NCBI GenBank assembly: GCA_038231495.1
Contig: JBBRLG010000125.1
Span: forward strand, 1-14,176
Direction of reading: 5' to 3'
DNA length: 14,176 nucleotides
Source of the DNA: JBBRLG01 sp038231495
Lineage (GTDB): Bacteria; Planctomycetota; Planctomycetia; Gemmatales; Gemmataceae
Part shown: in pieces, positions 1 through 7,046 of the stretch
Layout: each line of letters opens with the position of its first letter
How positions within the stretch are numbered: the first letter of the stretch is position 1
Notes under the pieces: generated by a model
The model's database searches: none
The model's input: the letters and a program-made list of their open reading frames with translations, nothing else
What the model was told of the DNA's origin: nothing
Position numbers and translations under genes: made by a program

Positions 1-79
1 CCGAGCACTCGGGGCGCTTACGCAACCCCGCTCGCCAGTATCTTTTTCCATAGTAACGGCTTGAAAGGACGGCGTTGTC

Positions 80-2443
80 ATGGCATGGACCCCGTGGTCG
101 CTCGTGGTGCTGGGACTTGTTTTCAACCTGGAGGAGAAGCCGGTGCCGCCGCAGCCGGAAGGAAAGCCGGCCGGTCTGCGTGCCGTGCCGTTTCAGGACG
201 TGCGGATAAAAGACGACTTCTGGACGCCGCGCATCGAGACCAACCGCAAGGTCACGGTCGAGGCGAACCTGTTGCAGTGCGAGCGCACCGGTCGCATTCG
301 CAACTTCGCCATCGCCGGCAAACTCGAAGAGGGCAAGCACGAAGGACAACTCTACAACGATTCCGACGTGTACAAGGTCATCGAAGGCGTGGCCTACACG
401 CTGGCCGACAAGCCCGACGCCGACCTGGAGAAACGTGCCGACGCCGTCATAGCCAAGATCGCCGCGGCCCAGCAACCCGACGGCTATCTCAATACCTATT
501 ACACGTTGGTTGAGCCGAAAAATCGGTGGAAAAACGTCCAGTACGGCCACGAATTGTACTGTGCCGGCCACCTGATCGAGGCCGCCGTTGCGTACAAACA
601 GGCGACCGGCAAAACGAAACTGCTCGACGTGGCGGTCAAGCTGGCCGACCACATCGCGACCGTCTTCGGACCCGACAAACGGCACGAAGCCAGCGGCCAC
701 GAGGAGATCGAATTGGCCCTGGTCAAGCTGTACGGCGCGACCGGCGACAAGAAGTATCTGGATCAGGCCAAATTCTTCCTCGACGTGCGCGGCACGACCG
801 ACAAGCGCAAGCCGTTCGGCGAATATGCCCAGGATCACAAGCCCTTGCGCGAGCAAACCGAGGTTACGGGCCACGCCGTTCGCGCCATGTACCTGTACTG
901 CGCGATGGCCGACGCCGCCAAGCTCACCGGCGACGAGGGCTTGCTCAAGAGCATGGATTCGATCTGGCACGACGTGGTAGACCGCAAGATGTACCTGACC
1001 GGCGGCATCGGGCCGTCGGGTGCGAACGAGGGGTTCACCGTCCCCTACGATCTGCCCAACGATTCGGCCTACGCCGAGACGTGCGCCGCGATCGGCATGG
1101 CGCTTTGGAACCACCGGCTGTTTCTAATGAGCGGCGAGGGCAAGTACGCCGACGTGCTGGAGCGCGAGGCGTACAACGGCCTGATCTCCGGCGTGTCGCT
1201 GGGCGGCGACCGCTTCTTTTACGTCAACCCATTGGGCAGCGTCGGCAACCATCACCGGGTGCCGTGGTTCGACTGCTCCTGCTGCCCGACGAACGTGGTG
1301 CGCTACGTCCCCGGCATGGGCGAGCGCGCCTACGCCACCCGCGACAACGGCGTCTGGACCGTGCTGTACCTCGGCAACAGCGCGACCGTCGCGCTCAAGG
1401 CCGGCAAGGTGAAACTGACCGAGGAGACGAACTACCCGTGGGACGGCGACGTGAAATTCACGGTCGAGCCGGCAACGAGTTTTGCGTTCGACCTGCACCT
1501 GCGCGTCCCCAGCTGGTGCAAGGGCGAACCGACGTTGACGGTCAACGGCGAAACCATCGCGGCCAAAGCGGACAAGGGCTACCTCACCATCGGTCGCACC
1601 TGGAAAGCGGGCGACGTGGTGAAACTGAACCTGCCGATGCCGGTGCAGCGCGTCTACGCCGACCCGCACGTCAAGGCCGACGTGGGCAAGGTCGCGCTGC
1701 AACGCGGACCCATCGTTTACTGCCTCGAAGGCGTGGACAACGACGGCAAAGTGCGCAATCTGAGTTTGCCGAAGGACGCCGAACTGACGGCGACGTTCGA
1801 GAAGGAGCTGCTGCGCGGCGTCGCGGTGGTGCAGGGTGAGGCGTTGGCCGTGACGCGCGACGAAGCCGGCAAGCTGGTGTCGAAGAAGCGCAAGTTCCGG
1901 GCGGTGCCGTACTCGACGTGGGACAACCGCGCTGCCGGTGAGATGGTCGTCTGGCTGGCGGAGAAGCCGGAGGCGGTCGATTTCGCGGCCGAGGACGGCG
2001 TGCAGGCCAACGGCGTCGGGGTTCGCGCCTCGCACTGCTGGACCGGTGACACCCTCTTGTCACTCAACGACGGCGTCGCGCCGAAAAGCTCCAACGACCC
2101 GAACGTCCTACGCATGACGTTTTGGGACCACAAGGGAACGACGGAGTGGGTGTCGTACCGCTTTCCGAAAGCCCGGCAACTGACGGCCGCGTCGGTCTAC
2201 TGGTTCGACGACACGGGCGTCGGCGGTTGCCGGCTGCCGGCGGAATGGCGTTTACTGTGGAAAGACGGCACGGAATGGAAGCCGGTCAAGCTGGCCGCGG
2301 ACGCCGCCTACGGCACGGCGCAGGACCAGTTCAACAAGGTCGCCTTCGAGCCGGTCACGACGACCGAGTTGAAGCTTGAGGTGAAGTTGAAGCCCGACTT
2401 CTCCGGCGGCGTTCTGAAATGGGAAATCACGGAGAAGAAATGA
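80..2443 (+). CDS. GH127-family (DUF1680) beta-L-arabinofuranosidase-like glycoside hydrolase
   Basis: This 787-aa protein is probably a retaining exo-hydrolase releasing beta-L-arabinofuranose from plant-type glycans. The fold is an (alpha/alpha)6 barrel followed by beta domains. The Cys/Zn active site characteristic of GH127 is visible. E317 in NEGF matches the acid/base Glu of HypBA1. E333 and C335 in ETCA, and C399 and C401-C402 in DCSCCPTN, match the Zn ligands and nucleophilic Cys; C401 is the likely nucleophile. Spacing from E317 to E333 and C335 equals that from Glu322 to Glu338 and Cys340 in HypBA1. Residues about 650-787 form an extra beta-rich module resembling an F5/8-type (carbohydrate-binding) domain. 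The N-terminus has only a short hydrophobic stretch (SLVVLGLVF), so export is possible but unsure. The ATG at 80 is preceded by AAAGGA at 65-70, and an in-frame stop lies at 62-64. The stop overlaps the galactokinase start. GH146 or another DUF1680 specificity is possible. Confidence 0.9.
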   Translation: MAWTPWSLVVLGLVFNLEEKPVPPQPEGKPAGLRAVPFQDVRIKDDFWTPRIETNRKVTVEANLLQCERTGRIRNFAIAGKLEEGKHEGQLYNDSDVYKVIEGVAYTLADKPDADLEKRADAVIAKIAAAQQPDGYLNTYYTLVEPKNRWKNVQYGHELYCAGHLIEAAVAYKQATGKTKLLDVAVKLADHIATVFGPDKRHEASGHEEIELALVKLYGATGDKKYLDQAKFFLDVRGTTDKRKPFGEYAQDHKPLREQTEVTGHAVRAMYLYCAMADAAKLTGDEGLLKSMDSIWHDVVDRKMYLTGGIGPSGANEGFTVPYDLPNDSAYAETCAAIGMALWNHRLFLMSGEGKYADVLEREAYNGLISGVSLGGDRFFYVNPLGSVGNHHRVPWFDCSCCPTNVVRYVPGMGERAYATRDNGVWTVLYLGNSATVALKAGKVKLTEETNYPWDGDVKFTVEPATSFAFDLHLRVPSWCKGEPTLTVNGETIAAKADKGYLTIGRTWKAGDVVKLNLPMPVQRVYADPHVKADVGKVALQRGPIVYCLEGVDNDGKVRNLSLPKDAELTATFEKELLRGVAVVQGEALAVTRDEAGKLVSKKRKFRAVPYSTWDNRAAGEMVVWLAEKPEAVDFAAEDGVQANGVGVRASHCWTGDTLLSLNDGVAPKSSNDPNVLRMTFWDHKGTTEWVSYRFPKARQLTAASVYWFDDTGVGGCRLPAEWRLLWKDGTEWKPVKLAADAAYGTAQDQFNKVAFEPVTTTELKLEVKLKPDFSGGVLKWEITEKK

Positions 2444-3582
2444 CCGCGCCGCTCGCTCGGACCGTCACGAAGGCATTCGCGGAGCGCTGTCACGAGCCGC
2501 CGGCATACGTCGTGCGCGCGCCGGGCCGCGTCAACCTGATCGGCGAGCACACCGACTACAACGACGGCTTCGTGCTGCCAATGGCGATCGACCGGGCTGT
2601 CTTCATCGCCCTTCGACCATTGGCAGACCGGCGCGTGGTCGTGCGCTCGCTCGATTTCAACGAGGACGGCGAATTCGCGCTCGATGCGCTGCCGCCGAAA
2701 AACGGCAGCTGGCTCGATTACGTCGTCGGCGTGGCCTGGTCGTTGACCGACGCGGGCAACGCGCTCCAAGGCTGGGAAGGTGTCATCGCCGGCGACGTGC
2801 CGGTGGGCGCGGGCCTGTCGTCGTCGGCGGCGTTTGAACTGGCGGTGGCGCGGGCGTTCGCAACGGTGTCCGATCTGCCGTGGCACCCGGCGACGATGGC
2901 GAAGCTATGCCAGCGTGCCGAGAACAAATGGGTCGGCGTCAACTGCGGCATCATGGACCAGATGATCTCGGCGGCGGGCAAGGCCGGTAGCGCGCTCCTG
3001 ATCGACTGCCGGTCGTTGGCAACGCAACCGGCGTCACTACCACCGGGTACGCGGGTCGTAATTCTGGACACCGCGACGCGGCGCGGCCTGGTCGATTCGG
3101 CGTACAACGAGCGCCGCGCCCAGTGCGAGGCCACCGCCCGTTTCTTCGGCGTCAAGGCGTTGCGCGACGTGAGCTTTGAGCGTTTCGAGGCCGAAGCCGG
3201 CAAGCTCGACGAGGTGACGCGCCGCCGGGCGCGGCACGTCGTCACCGAAAATGAACGCACCCTGCGCGCCGTTGCTGCCCTGCAACACGGCGACGCGGCG
3301 ACGCTGGGCAAGCTGATGAACGAGAGCCACGTCAGCTTGCGCGACGACTTCCAGGTCTCGACGCGCGAGCTGGACGCGATGGTGACGTGCGGCCAGTCGG
3401 ACCCGGCGTGTTACGGCATCCGCATGACCGGCGCGGGCTTCGGCGGCTGCGCGGTGGCGCTGGTGAAGGCGGACGAGGCGCAACGCTTCGCCGACGAAGT
3501 GGCCAGGCGCTATCAGACGACGACGGGGTTGACGCCGCACGTTTACATCTGCACGGCAACCGACGGGGCGGGGTTGGTTTGA
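2440..3582 (+). CDS. galK: Galactokinase (GHMP kinase family)
   Basis: Galactokinase phosphorylates alpha-D-galactose at C1 with ATP, the first committed step of the cytosolic Leloir pathway. All three family motifs are present in the 380-aa product. The galactokinase signature GRVNLIGEHTDY lies at 29-40 with sugar-binding E36, H37 and D39 and transition-state R30. The GHMP ATP-binding loop GAGLSSSAA lies at 123-131, and the C-terminal motif TGAGFGGC at 330-337. GIMDQ at 170-174 supplies the catalytic-base Asp, D173. Length is normal for bacterial GalK. An upstream in-frame ATG at 2419 would add seven residues. The ATG at 2440 is preferred because GGAGAAG (2431-2437) sits just in front of it and it forms an ATGA overlap with the preceding stop, typical of translational coupling. 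Pairing with a GH127 enzyme suggests arabinogalactan-type substrates, though no galactosidase is visible here. Confidence 0.95.
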   Translation: MTAPLARTVTKAFAERCHEPPAYVVRAPGRVNLIGEHTDYNDGFVLPMAIDRAVFIALRPLADRRVVVRSLDFNEDGEFALDALPPKNGSWLDYVVGVAWSLTDAGNALQGWEGVIAGDVPVGAGLSSSAAFELAVARAFATVSDLPWHPATMAKLCQRAENKWVGVNCGIMDQMISAAGKAGSALLIDCRSLATQPASLPPGTRVVILDTATRRGLVDSAYNERRAQCEATARFFGVKALRDVSFERFEAEAGKLDEVTRRRARHVVTENERTLRAVAALQHGDAATLGKLMNESHVSLRDDFQVSTRELDAMVTCGQSDPACYGIRMTGAGFGGCAVALVKADEAQRFADEVARRYQTTTGLTPHVYICTATDGAGLV

Positions 3583-3590
3583 CGAGGAGA

Positions 3591-3599
3591 TGGTATAAT
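3591..3599 (+). promoter_or_regulatory. Extended -10 promoter-like element before xisH
   Basis: TGGTATAAT is a consensus -10 hexamer (3594-3599) with the TGn extension at 3591-3593. It lies just after the galK stop and 46 bp before the preferred xisH GTG. No good -35 hexamer stands at 16-18 bp spacing, which extended -10 promoters tolerate. It stands out in this GC-rich sequence and suggests xisHI is transcribed independently of galK. Confidence 0.45.
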
Positions 3600-3745
3600 C
3601 CGTTGTGGCAGCGAATCCAACCTTTTCCCCCGATTGGTACTCCAAGTGTCTGCCAGGATCATCTATCACGACGCCGTCATACACGCACTGGTGGCCGACG
3701 GCTGGACAATTACCGATGACCCATTCCGGCTCACCTTTGGTGGTC

Positions 3746-3753
3746 GAAATTTG
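3746..3753. repeat. Left target-site duplication GAAATTTG
   Basis: This 8-bp copy directly abuts the left TIR of the element in xisH and is identical to 3882-3889. In the undisturbed gene the sequence encodes part of R-N-L, and only one copy would be present. Confidence 0.85.
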
Positions 3754-3881
3754 GTAACCGTTCACTCCCCCCCTTACGAAGGGGGGGGTGGAAATAGCGC
3801 GATGCCCGCGTACTGCAATCGTTCTTAACCCCCCCTACCCCCCCTTCGTAAGGGGGGGAGAAGTTGCCGGTGAACGGTTAC
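3754..3881. mobile_element. 128-bp MITE-like element with perfect 12-bp TIRs (IS66-type ends)
   Basis: The element starts GTAACCGTTCAC (3754-3765) and ends with its exact reverse complement (3870-3881). It is flanked by the 8-bp direct repeat GAAATTTG. Inside each end lies a G/C-tract hairpin: seven C, TT, a 3-base loop, AA and seven or eight G (3767-3788 and 3838-3858). The right hairpin is an inverted copy of the left. A further 10 bp separates TIR and hairpin on the right only. The centre (about 3789-3828) is unique and no transposase is encoded. Termini beginning 5'-GTAA with an 8-bp target duplication are typical of the IS66 family, so mobilisation in trans by an IS66-type transposase is likely but inferred. 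Confidence 0.85.
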
Positions 3882-3889
3882 GAAATTTG
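3882..3889. repeat. Right target-site duplication GAAATTTG
   Basis: This 8-bp copy directly abuts the right TIR. The preserved reading RNL-FVDL across it shows that precise excision of the element plus one copy would restore xisH. Confidence 0.85.
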
Positions 3890-4188
3890 TTCGTGGACTT
3901 GGCGGCAGAGCGCGCCGTTGTCGCGGCCGAACAAGGTACGCGGCGAATCGCCGTAGAAATCCAAAGCTTTCTGGGTGCTTCTCAGGTGCGCAGCCTGGAA
4001 GAAGCGGTCGGTCAGTACGCCATCTATCGAACCCTGCTGGCCGAATCGGAACCGGAGCGATTGCTATACCTTGCGGTGCCCTCCGCCATTTACAATGAGA
4101 TTTTCACCGAGCGTTTCGGTCAACTGATCGTCAACCGGCTGCACCTGCGGCTGCTAGTGTTCAATGAAGTGCGGGAGGGAATCGTTCA

Positions 4189-4524
4189 ATGGATCGAGTA
4201 GATCAGTATCGCGAAATCGTGTGCCGCATCATTGAGCAATACGCGAGTTGGAAACCCTCCAACGGTCAAATCGACGCCGAAGCCATCATCGACCGCTCCA
4301 AGGACCATTACGAGGTGATGCACGTTGGCTGGGACGGCGTCAACCGCGTCCACGGTTGTGTAATTCATCTGGACATCATCGGCGGCAAGGTTTGGGTTCA
4401 GTACGATGGCACGAACCGGCCCGTCGCGGAGGAGCTTGTGTCCGCCGGCATCCCGCGCGAGGACATTGTCCTCGGCTTCCATCCGGCAAAAGTGCGGCGA
4501 CATACCGATTTTGCAGTTGGGTAG
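4189..4524 (+). CDS. xisI: XisI-family protein (fdxN element excision controlling factor)
   Basis: XisI is the small partner of XisH, named from heterocyst fdxN-element excision in Anabaena but widespread outside cyanobacteria, where its role is unclear. The 111-aa product carries the family blocks intact: DQYREIV near the start, VGWDG at 46-50, HGCVIHLDII at 55-64, the WVQYDGT segment, EELVSAGIPREDIVLGFH and a C-terminal TDFAVG. Length is normal. The ATG at 4189 overlaps the xisH stop by 13 bp. GGGAGG at 4173-4178 stands 10 bp upstream inside xisH. XisI therefore looks intact although its partner is broken; it may be orphaned or work with a shortened XisH. It ends 45 bp before a convergent hypothetical gene, and no terminator hairpin is seen in that gap. 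Confidence 0.9.
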   Translation: MDRVDQYREIVCRIIEQYASWKPSNGQIDAEAIIDRSKDHYEVMHVGWDGVNRVHGCVIHLDIIGGKVWVQYDGTNRPVAEELVSAGIPREDIVLGFHPAKVRRHTDFAVG

Positions 4525-4569
4525 AAATGCCGATTTCTACACTGGATGTGCCTGCCACGCTCGATTCGC

Positions 4570-5058
4570 TCAGGTGTCGCCATGGTCGGCAATTGAGGGT
4601 GGCGCCTTCATCAACGACACCAGCAGCTCCTTGGCTCGTTCGGCAACGGCGGTGTCGGGCTGCAATCGGATCGTGACGGCTTGCGGCGCTGCCGGAACAT
4701 CGACGAACAAGCTACCCTGCGTGAACAGCCCTTTCAACCCAATCTGGAACGAGGCCGAGGTTTGGGCCATTGGATCTTTCCAGCGGCCGACGAGACGCGC
4801 GAGCAGCGTCCGCCACCCCTGGGGGCACGGCAACCTGCGAGCCGCTTCGATCAAGCTCGGTCCCATTTCCGCGGGCGGCGGCACCATTGCGTATTCCACG
4901 CCCTCGAACGTGTACGTCAGCGCCCGCTCGCCCTGGCCCGGCGCGAACCGGACCTGAGTCGCCTTGTCTTTGACAGCGAGTAGCAGGACGAATGCCCAGA
5001 GCCGGGTCGGAGGATAGGGACTCTTGGCCAGACGCGCGAGGTCCACGGTTGGGGTCAT
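4570..5058 (-). CDS. Hypothetical protein, 162 aa
   Basis: I do not recognise this family with confidence. The product begins MTPTVDLARL and is soluble-looking apart from one short hydrophobic run (WAFVLLLAV, about 21-29). That run is followed by KDKATQVRFAPG and a beta-rich stretch ending YAMVPPP. The pattern A-T-x-V-R-F-x-P then G-V-x-Y-x-M-x-P-P-P faintly recalls the N-terminal segment of GspE/PilB-type secretion ATPases, but no Walker motif follows, so this is only a hint. A Cys-Pro and Trp-rich middle precedes a charged C-terminal helix (VAERAKELLVSLMKAP). The frame stays open far upstream to 5871, but that part lies antisense to the lactate permease. The ATG at 5058 is the sensible start, with only a weak upstream purine run. 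It is convergent with xisI and divergent from lctP. Confidence 0.65.
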   Translation of the reverse strand: MTPTVDLARLAKSPYPPTRLWAFVLLLAVKDKATQVRFAPGQGERALTYTFEGVEYAMVPPPAEMGPSLIEAARRLPCPQGWRTLLARLVGRWKDPMAQTSASFQIGLKGLFTQGSLFVDVPAAPQAVTIRLQPDTAVAERAKELLVSLMKAPPSIADHGDT

Positions 5059-5250
5059 CGGGTTACTCGTTGGGCGCGGTGCCCGGTCGGAGACACGACC
5101 TTTGTTCCCCGTACCTTGACAGCCGGCCCCTCGTTTGTCAACGGGCCAGCGGCGGGCGCTCAGCCGCAAGCGGCGGCTCCGCCATTCCCTTTCCGCCCGC
5201 CCGGCGTATGTTGTTGGCATCCGCCCCCAAGCCGCCAAGGACTCTCTCCC

Positions 5251-7011
5251 ATGCTCTGGGCCGTCGATTATCAACAGCACCTCGACCCCCTCGCGCGCTT
5301 CGCCTTCTTGCCCTGGTCCCGGGTCTGGTCCACGGCCTTCGCGGCGTTGCCGGTGCTCCTGCTTTTCTATTTGCTCGTGCCGCGGCGCTGGCCGGCGCCC
5401 AGGGCCGGGGCCGCCGCCGCCCTGGCCGCCCTCGTCATCGCCATGACCGTCTACGCCATGCCGCCGCTCATGGCCCTGATGTCGTTCGTCCACGGGGCGT
5501 CGTTCGGCTTGCTGCCAGTCGGCTGGACCATCTTCACGGCCATGCTCCTGTACAACGTCACCGTCCAGACCGGCAAGTTCGACATCGTTCGCCGGTCCGT
5601 TGCCGGCCTGTCCGGCGACGCTCGCATTCAGGCCATCCTCATCGCCTTTGCGTTCGGCGCGTTTCTCGAAGGCGCGGCGGGCGGCGGCACCCCAGTCGCG
5701 ATTTGCGGCGCCATCCTCGTCGGCCTCGGTTTCGACCCGTTCCTCGCCGCCGTGCTGTGCCTCATCGCCAACACGTCGCCCGTGGCTTACGGCGGCCTCG
5801 GCACGCCGATCCTCACCCTCGAAGGCGTCACCGGCATCGACGCCAAACGCCTCAGCGTCATGGCCGGCCATCAGCTACCCCTTTTGTCGCTCTTCGTGCC
5901 GCTCTACATGGTCGTGGTGATGTGCGGCTGGCGCAAGACGCTCGAAGTCTGGCCGGCACTGCTCGTGTCCGGCGGGTCGTTCGCCCTGTTCCAGTTCGCG
6001 TTTGCCACCTGTCACGTCTACTTTCCCGACGTGGTTCTTTATCCCATGACCGACGTGGGCGGCGGCATCTTCTCGCTGCTCGTCACCGCCGCGTTCCTGC
6101 GCTTCTGGAAGCCGAAGAAGGAATGGCATTTTGATAAGAAGGTCGCCGCGCCGCCGACGGCCGGCGCCGAAGCGCCGCTTACCTTCAAAAGTGTCAGCCT
6201 GGCGTGGGCGCCGTTCGTGCTCATGTCGGTGTTGCTGCTGCTGAGCGGCGTTATCCGGGAACGCGAGAGTGCCAAGGCGCGGGCGAAGGAGGGGCCGCTG
6301 CTCATCGGCCCGATCCAGAGCAACTATCCGATCCCGTTGCCGGGGTTGCACAAGAACGTCGAACGCGACCCGGAGCTTCTGGCCCCCGACGCGGAAGGGG
6401 CCGAATTCAACTTCATCTGGCTGACGGCACCCGGCTCGGCGGTGTTCCTGGCGGCGCTCCTGTCGATGCTCCTGTATCGCATGCGCAGCCAACAAATCGC
6501 CGCGGTGTTCAAGCGCACGTTCACACAGATGAAGGTGCCGATCCCGACGATCGCGCTGATGCTGGGTCTGAGTTCGGTGACGCGCTTCGCCGGCATGGAT
6601 GCGACGCTGGGCGTGGCGTTCGCCTACACCGGTGCGGCGTACCCGTTCTTCGCGGCGATCCTCGGCTGGCTGGGCGTCTTCCTGACCGGCACCGACGCCG
6701 GCAGTAACGCGCTATTCGGCAGCCTGCAAAAGATCACGGCGACGAAGATTCACACGCCGGCCCTATTCCCGTACCTGTCGCTGGACCAGACGCAAACGCT
6801 GATCTGCACGGCCAACAGCACGGGCGGCGTGATGGGCAAGATGATCGACGCGCAAAGCATTGTGGTGGCGACGGCCGCGACGAACCAGCTGGGCCGCGAG
6901 GCCGACATTTTCAAGGCCGTCATCTGGCACAGCATCGTCCTGGCGTGCGTCGTCGGCTTGATCTGCGTGTTACAGGCGTACGTCTGGCCGTTCACGGCGA
7001 TGGTGCCGTGA
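5251..7011 (+). CDS. lctP: L-lactate permease family transporter (LctP)
   Basis: This inner-membrane proton symporter for lactate and similar 2-hydroxycarboxylates (possibly glycolate) has 586 aa, the usual family size, with many hydrophobic segments starting about residue 29. Two family signatures are clear. GAFLEGAAGGGTPVA at 136-150 is followed by ANTSPVAYGGLGTPI. FLTGTDAGSNALFG at 477-490 lies in the C-terminal half. A further block, STGGVMGKMIDAQS, comes near the end. A hydrophilic loop of about 100 residues in the middle (KPKKEWHFDKK through the EGAEF region) separates two hydrophobic halves. ATG 5251 (MLWAVDYQQ) is preferred because AAGGA at 5237-5241 lies 9 bp upstream. The frame is open to a TTG at 5116, but that stretch is proline-rich and lacks family character. 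No lactate dehydrogenase gene adjoins it. It ends 35 bp from the convergent caspase gene. Confidence 0.93.
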   Translation: MLWAVDYQQHLDPLARFAFLPWSRVWSTAFAALPVLLLFYLLVPRRWPAPRAGAAAALAALVIAMTVYAMPPLMALMSFVHGASFGLLPVGWTIFTAMLLYNVTVQTGKFDIVRRSVAGLSGDARIQAILIAFAFGAFLEGAAGGGTPVAICGAILVGLGFDPFLAAVLCLIANTSPVAYGGLGTPILTLEGVTGIDAKRLSVMAGHQLPLLSLFVPLYMVVVMCGWRKTLEVWPALLVSGGSFALFQFAFATCHVYFPDVVLYPMTDVGGGIFSLLVTAAFLRFWKPKKEWHFDKKVAAPPTAGAEAPLTFKSVSLAWAPFVLMSVLLLLSGVIRERESAKARAKEGPLLIGPIQSNYPIPLPGLHKNVERDPELLAPDAEGAEFNFIWLTAPGSAVFLAALLSMLLYRMRSQQIAAVFKRTFTQMKVPIPTIALMLGLSSVTRFAGMDATLGVAFAYTGAAYPFFAAILGWLGVFLTGTDAGSNALFGSLQKITATKIHTPALFPYLSLDQTQTLICTANSTGGVMGKMIDAQSIVVATAATNQLGREADIFKAVIWHSIVLACVVGLICVLQAYVWPFTAMVP

Positions 7012-7046
7012 AGCCTGAAACGCAAACGTGGTTTTCGCGTTGCCAA

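Larger units (their letters stand above)
3646..4201 (+). pseudogene. xisH: xisH, interrupted by a 128-bp transposable element
   Basis: XisH is a small protein first known as a controlling factor for excision of the cyanobacterial fdxN element. It has a restriction-endonuclease-like (PD-(D/E)XK) fold and normally pairs with XisI. The N-terminal part (3646-3753) encodes SARIIYHDAV, GWTITDDP and FGGRNL. The rest (3890-4201) resumes with FVDLAAERAV and ends IVQWIE. Between them lie a 128-bp element and a duplicated 8-bp target, 136 bp in all. This shifts the frame and brings an in-frame TAA at 3826-3828. Removing 136 bp rejoins RNL-FVDL exactly and gives 139 residues, the usual XisH length. The start is taken as GTG 3646; TTG 3634 is possible, and no clear ribosome site is seen. 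In the joined protein D39 and E59 of the nuclease-like motif remain, but the ExK lysine is Gln (Q61, codon CAA 3962-3964). An N-terminally shortened protein could start at GTG 3788. Confidence 0.88.

Noticed and set aside
1124..2035. Long minus-strand open frame (303 codons) inside the GH127 gene
   Set aside because: It is antisense to a gene with full family motifs; such shadow frames are expected at high GC, and its translation is low-complexity and unrecognisable.
3766..3858. G/C-tract repeats as a possible CRISPR array or terminator
   Set aside because: There are only two inverted copies with no spacer array, and the TIRs plus target duplication show a transposable element.
5116..5250. 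Alternative TTG start for lctP, and TTGACA at 5116-5121 as a -35 box
   Set aside because: The added residues are proline-rich and atypical, ATG 5251 has a ribosome site, and no -10-like hexamer lies 16-18 bp after the TTGACA.
5059..5871. Upstream extension of the minus-strand hypothetical gene to 5871
   Set aside because: This part is antisense to lctP, very Gly/Arg/Glu-rich and lacks domain character; the ATG at 5058 is the reasonable start.
7012..7046. Weak AACGC...GCGTT dyad between convergent lctP and caspase genes as a terminator
   Set aside because: The stem is only 5 bp with a long loop and no T-tract, too weak to support.
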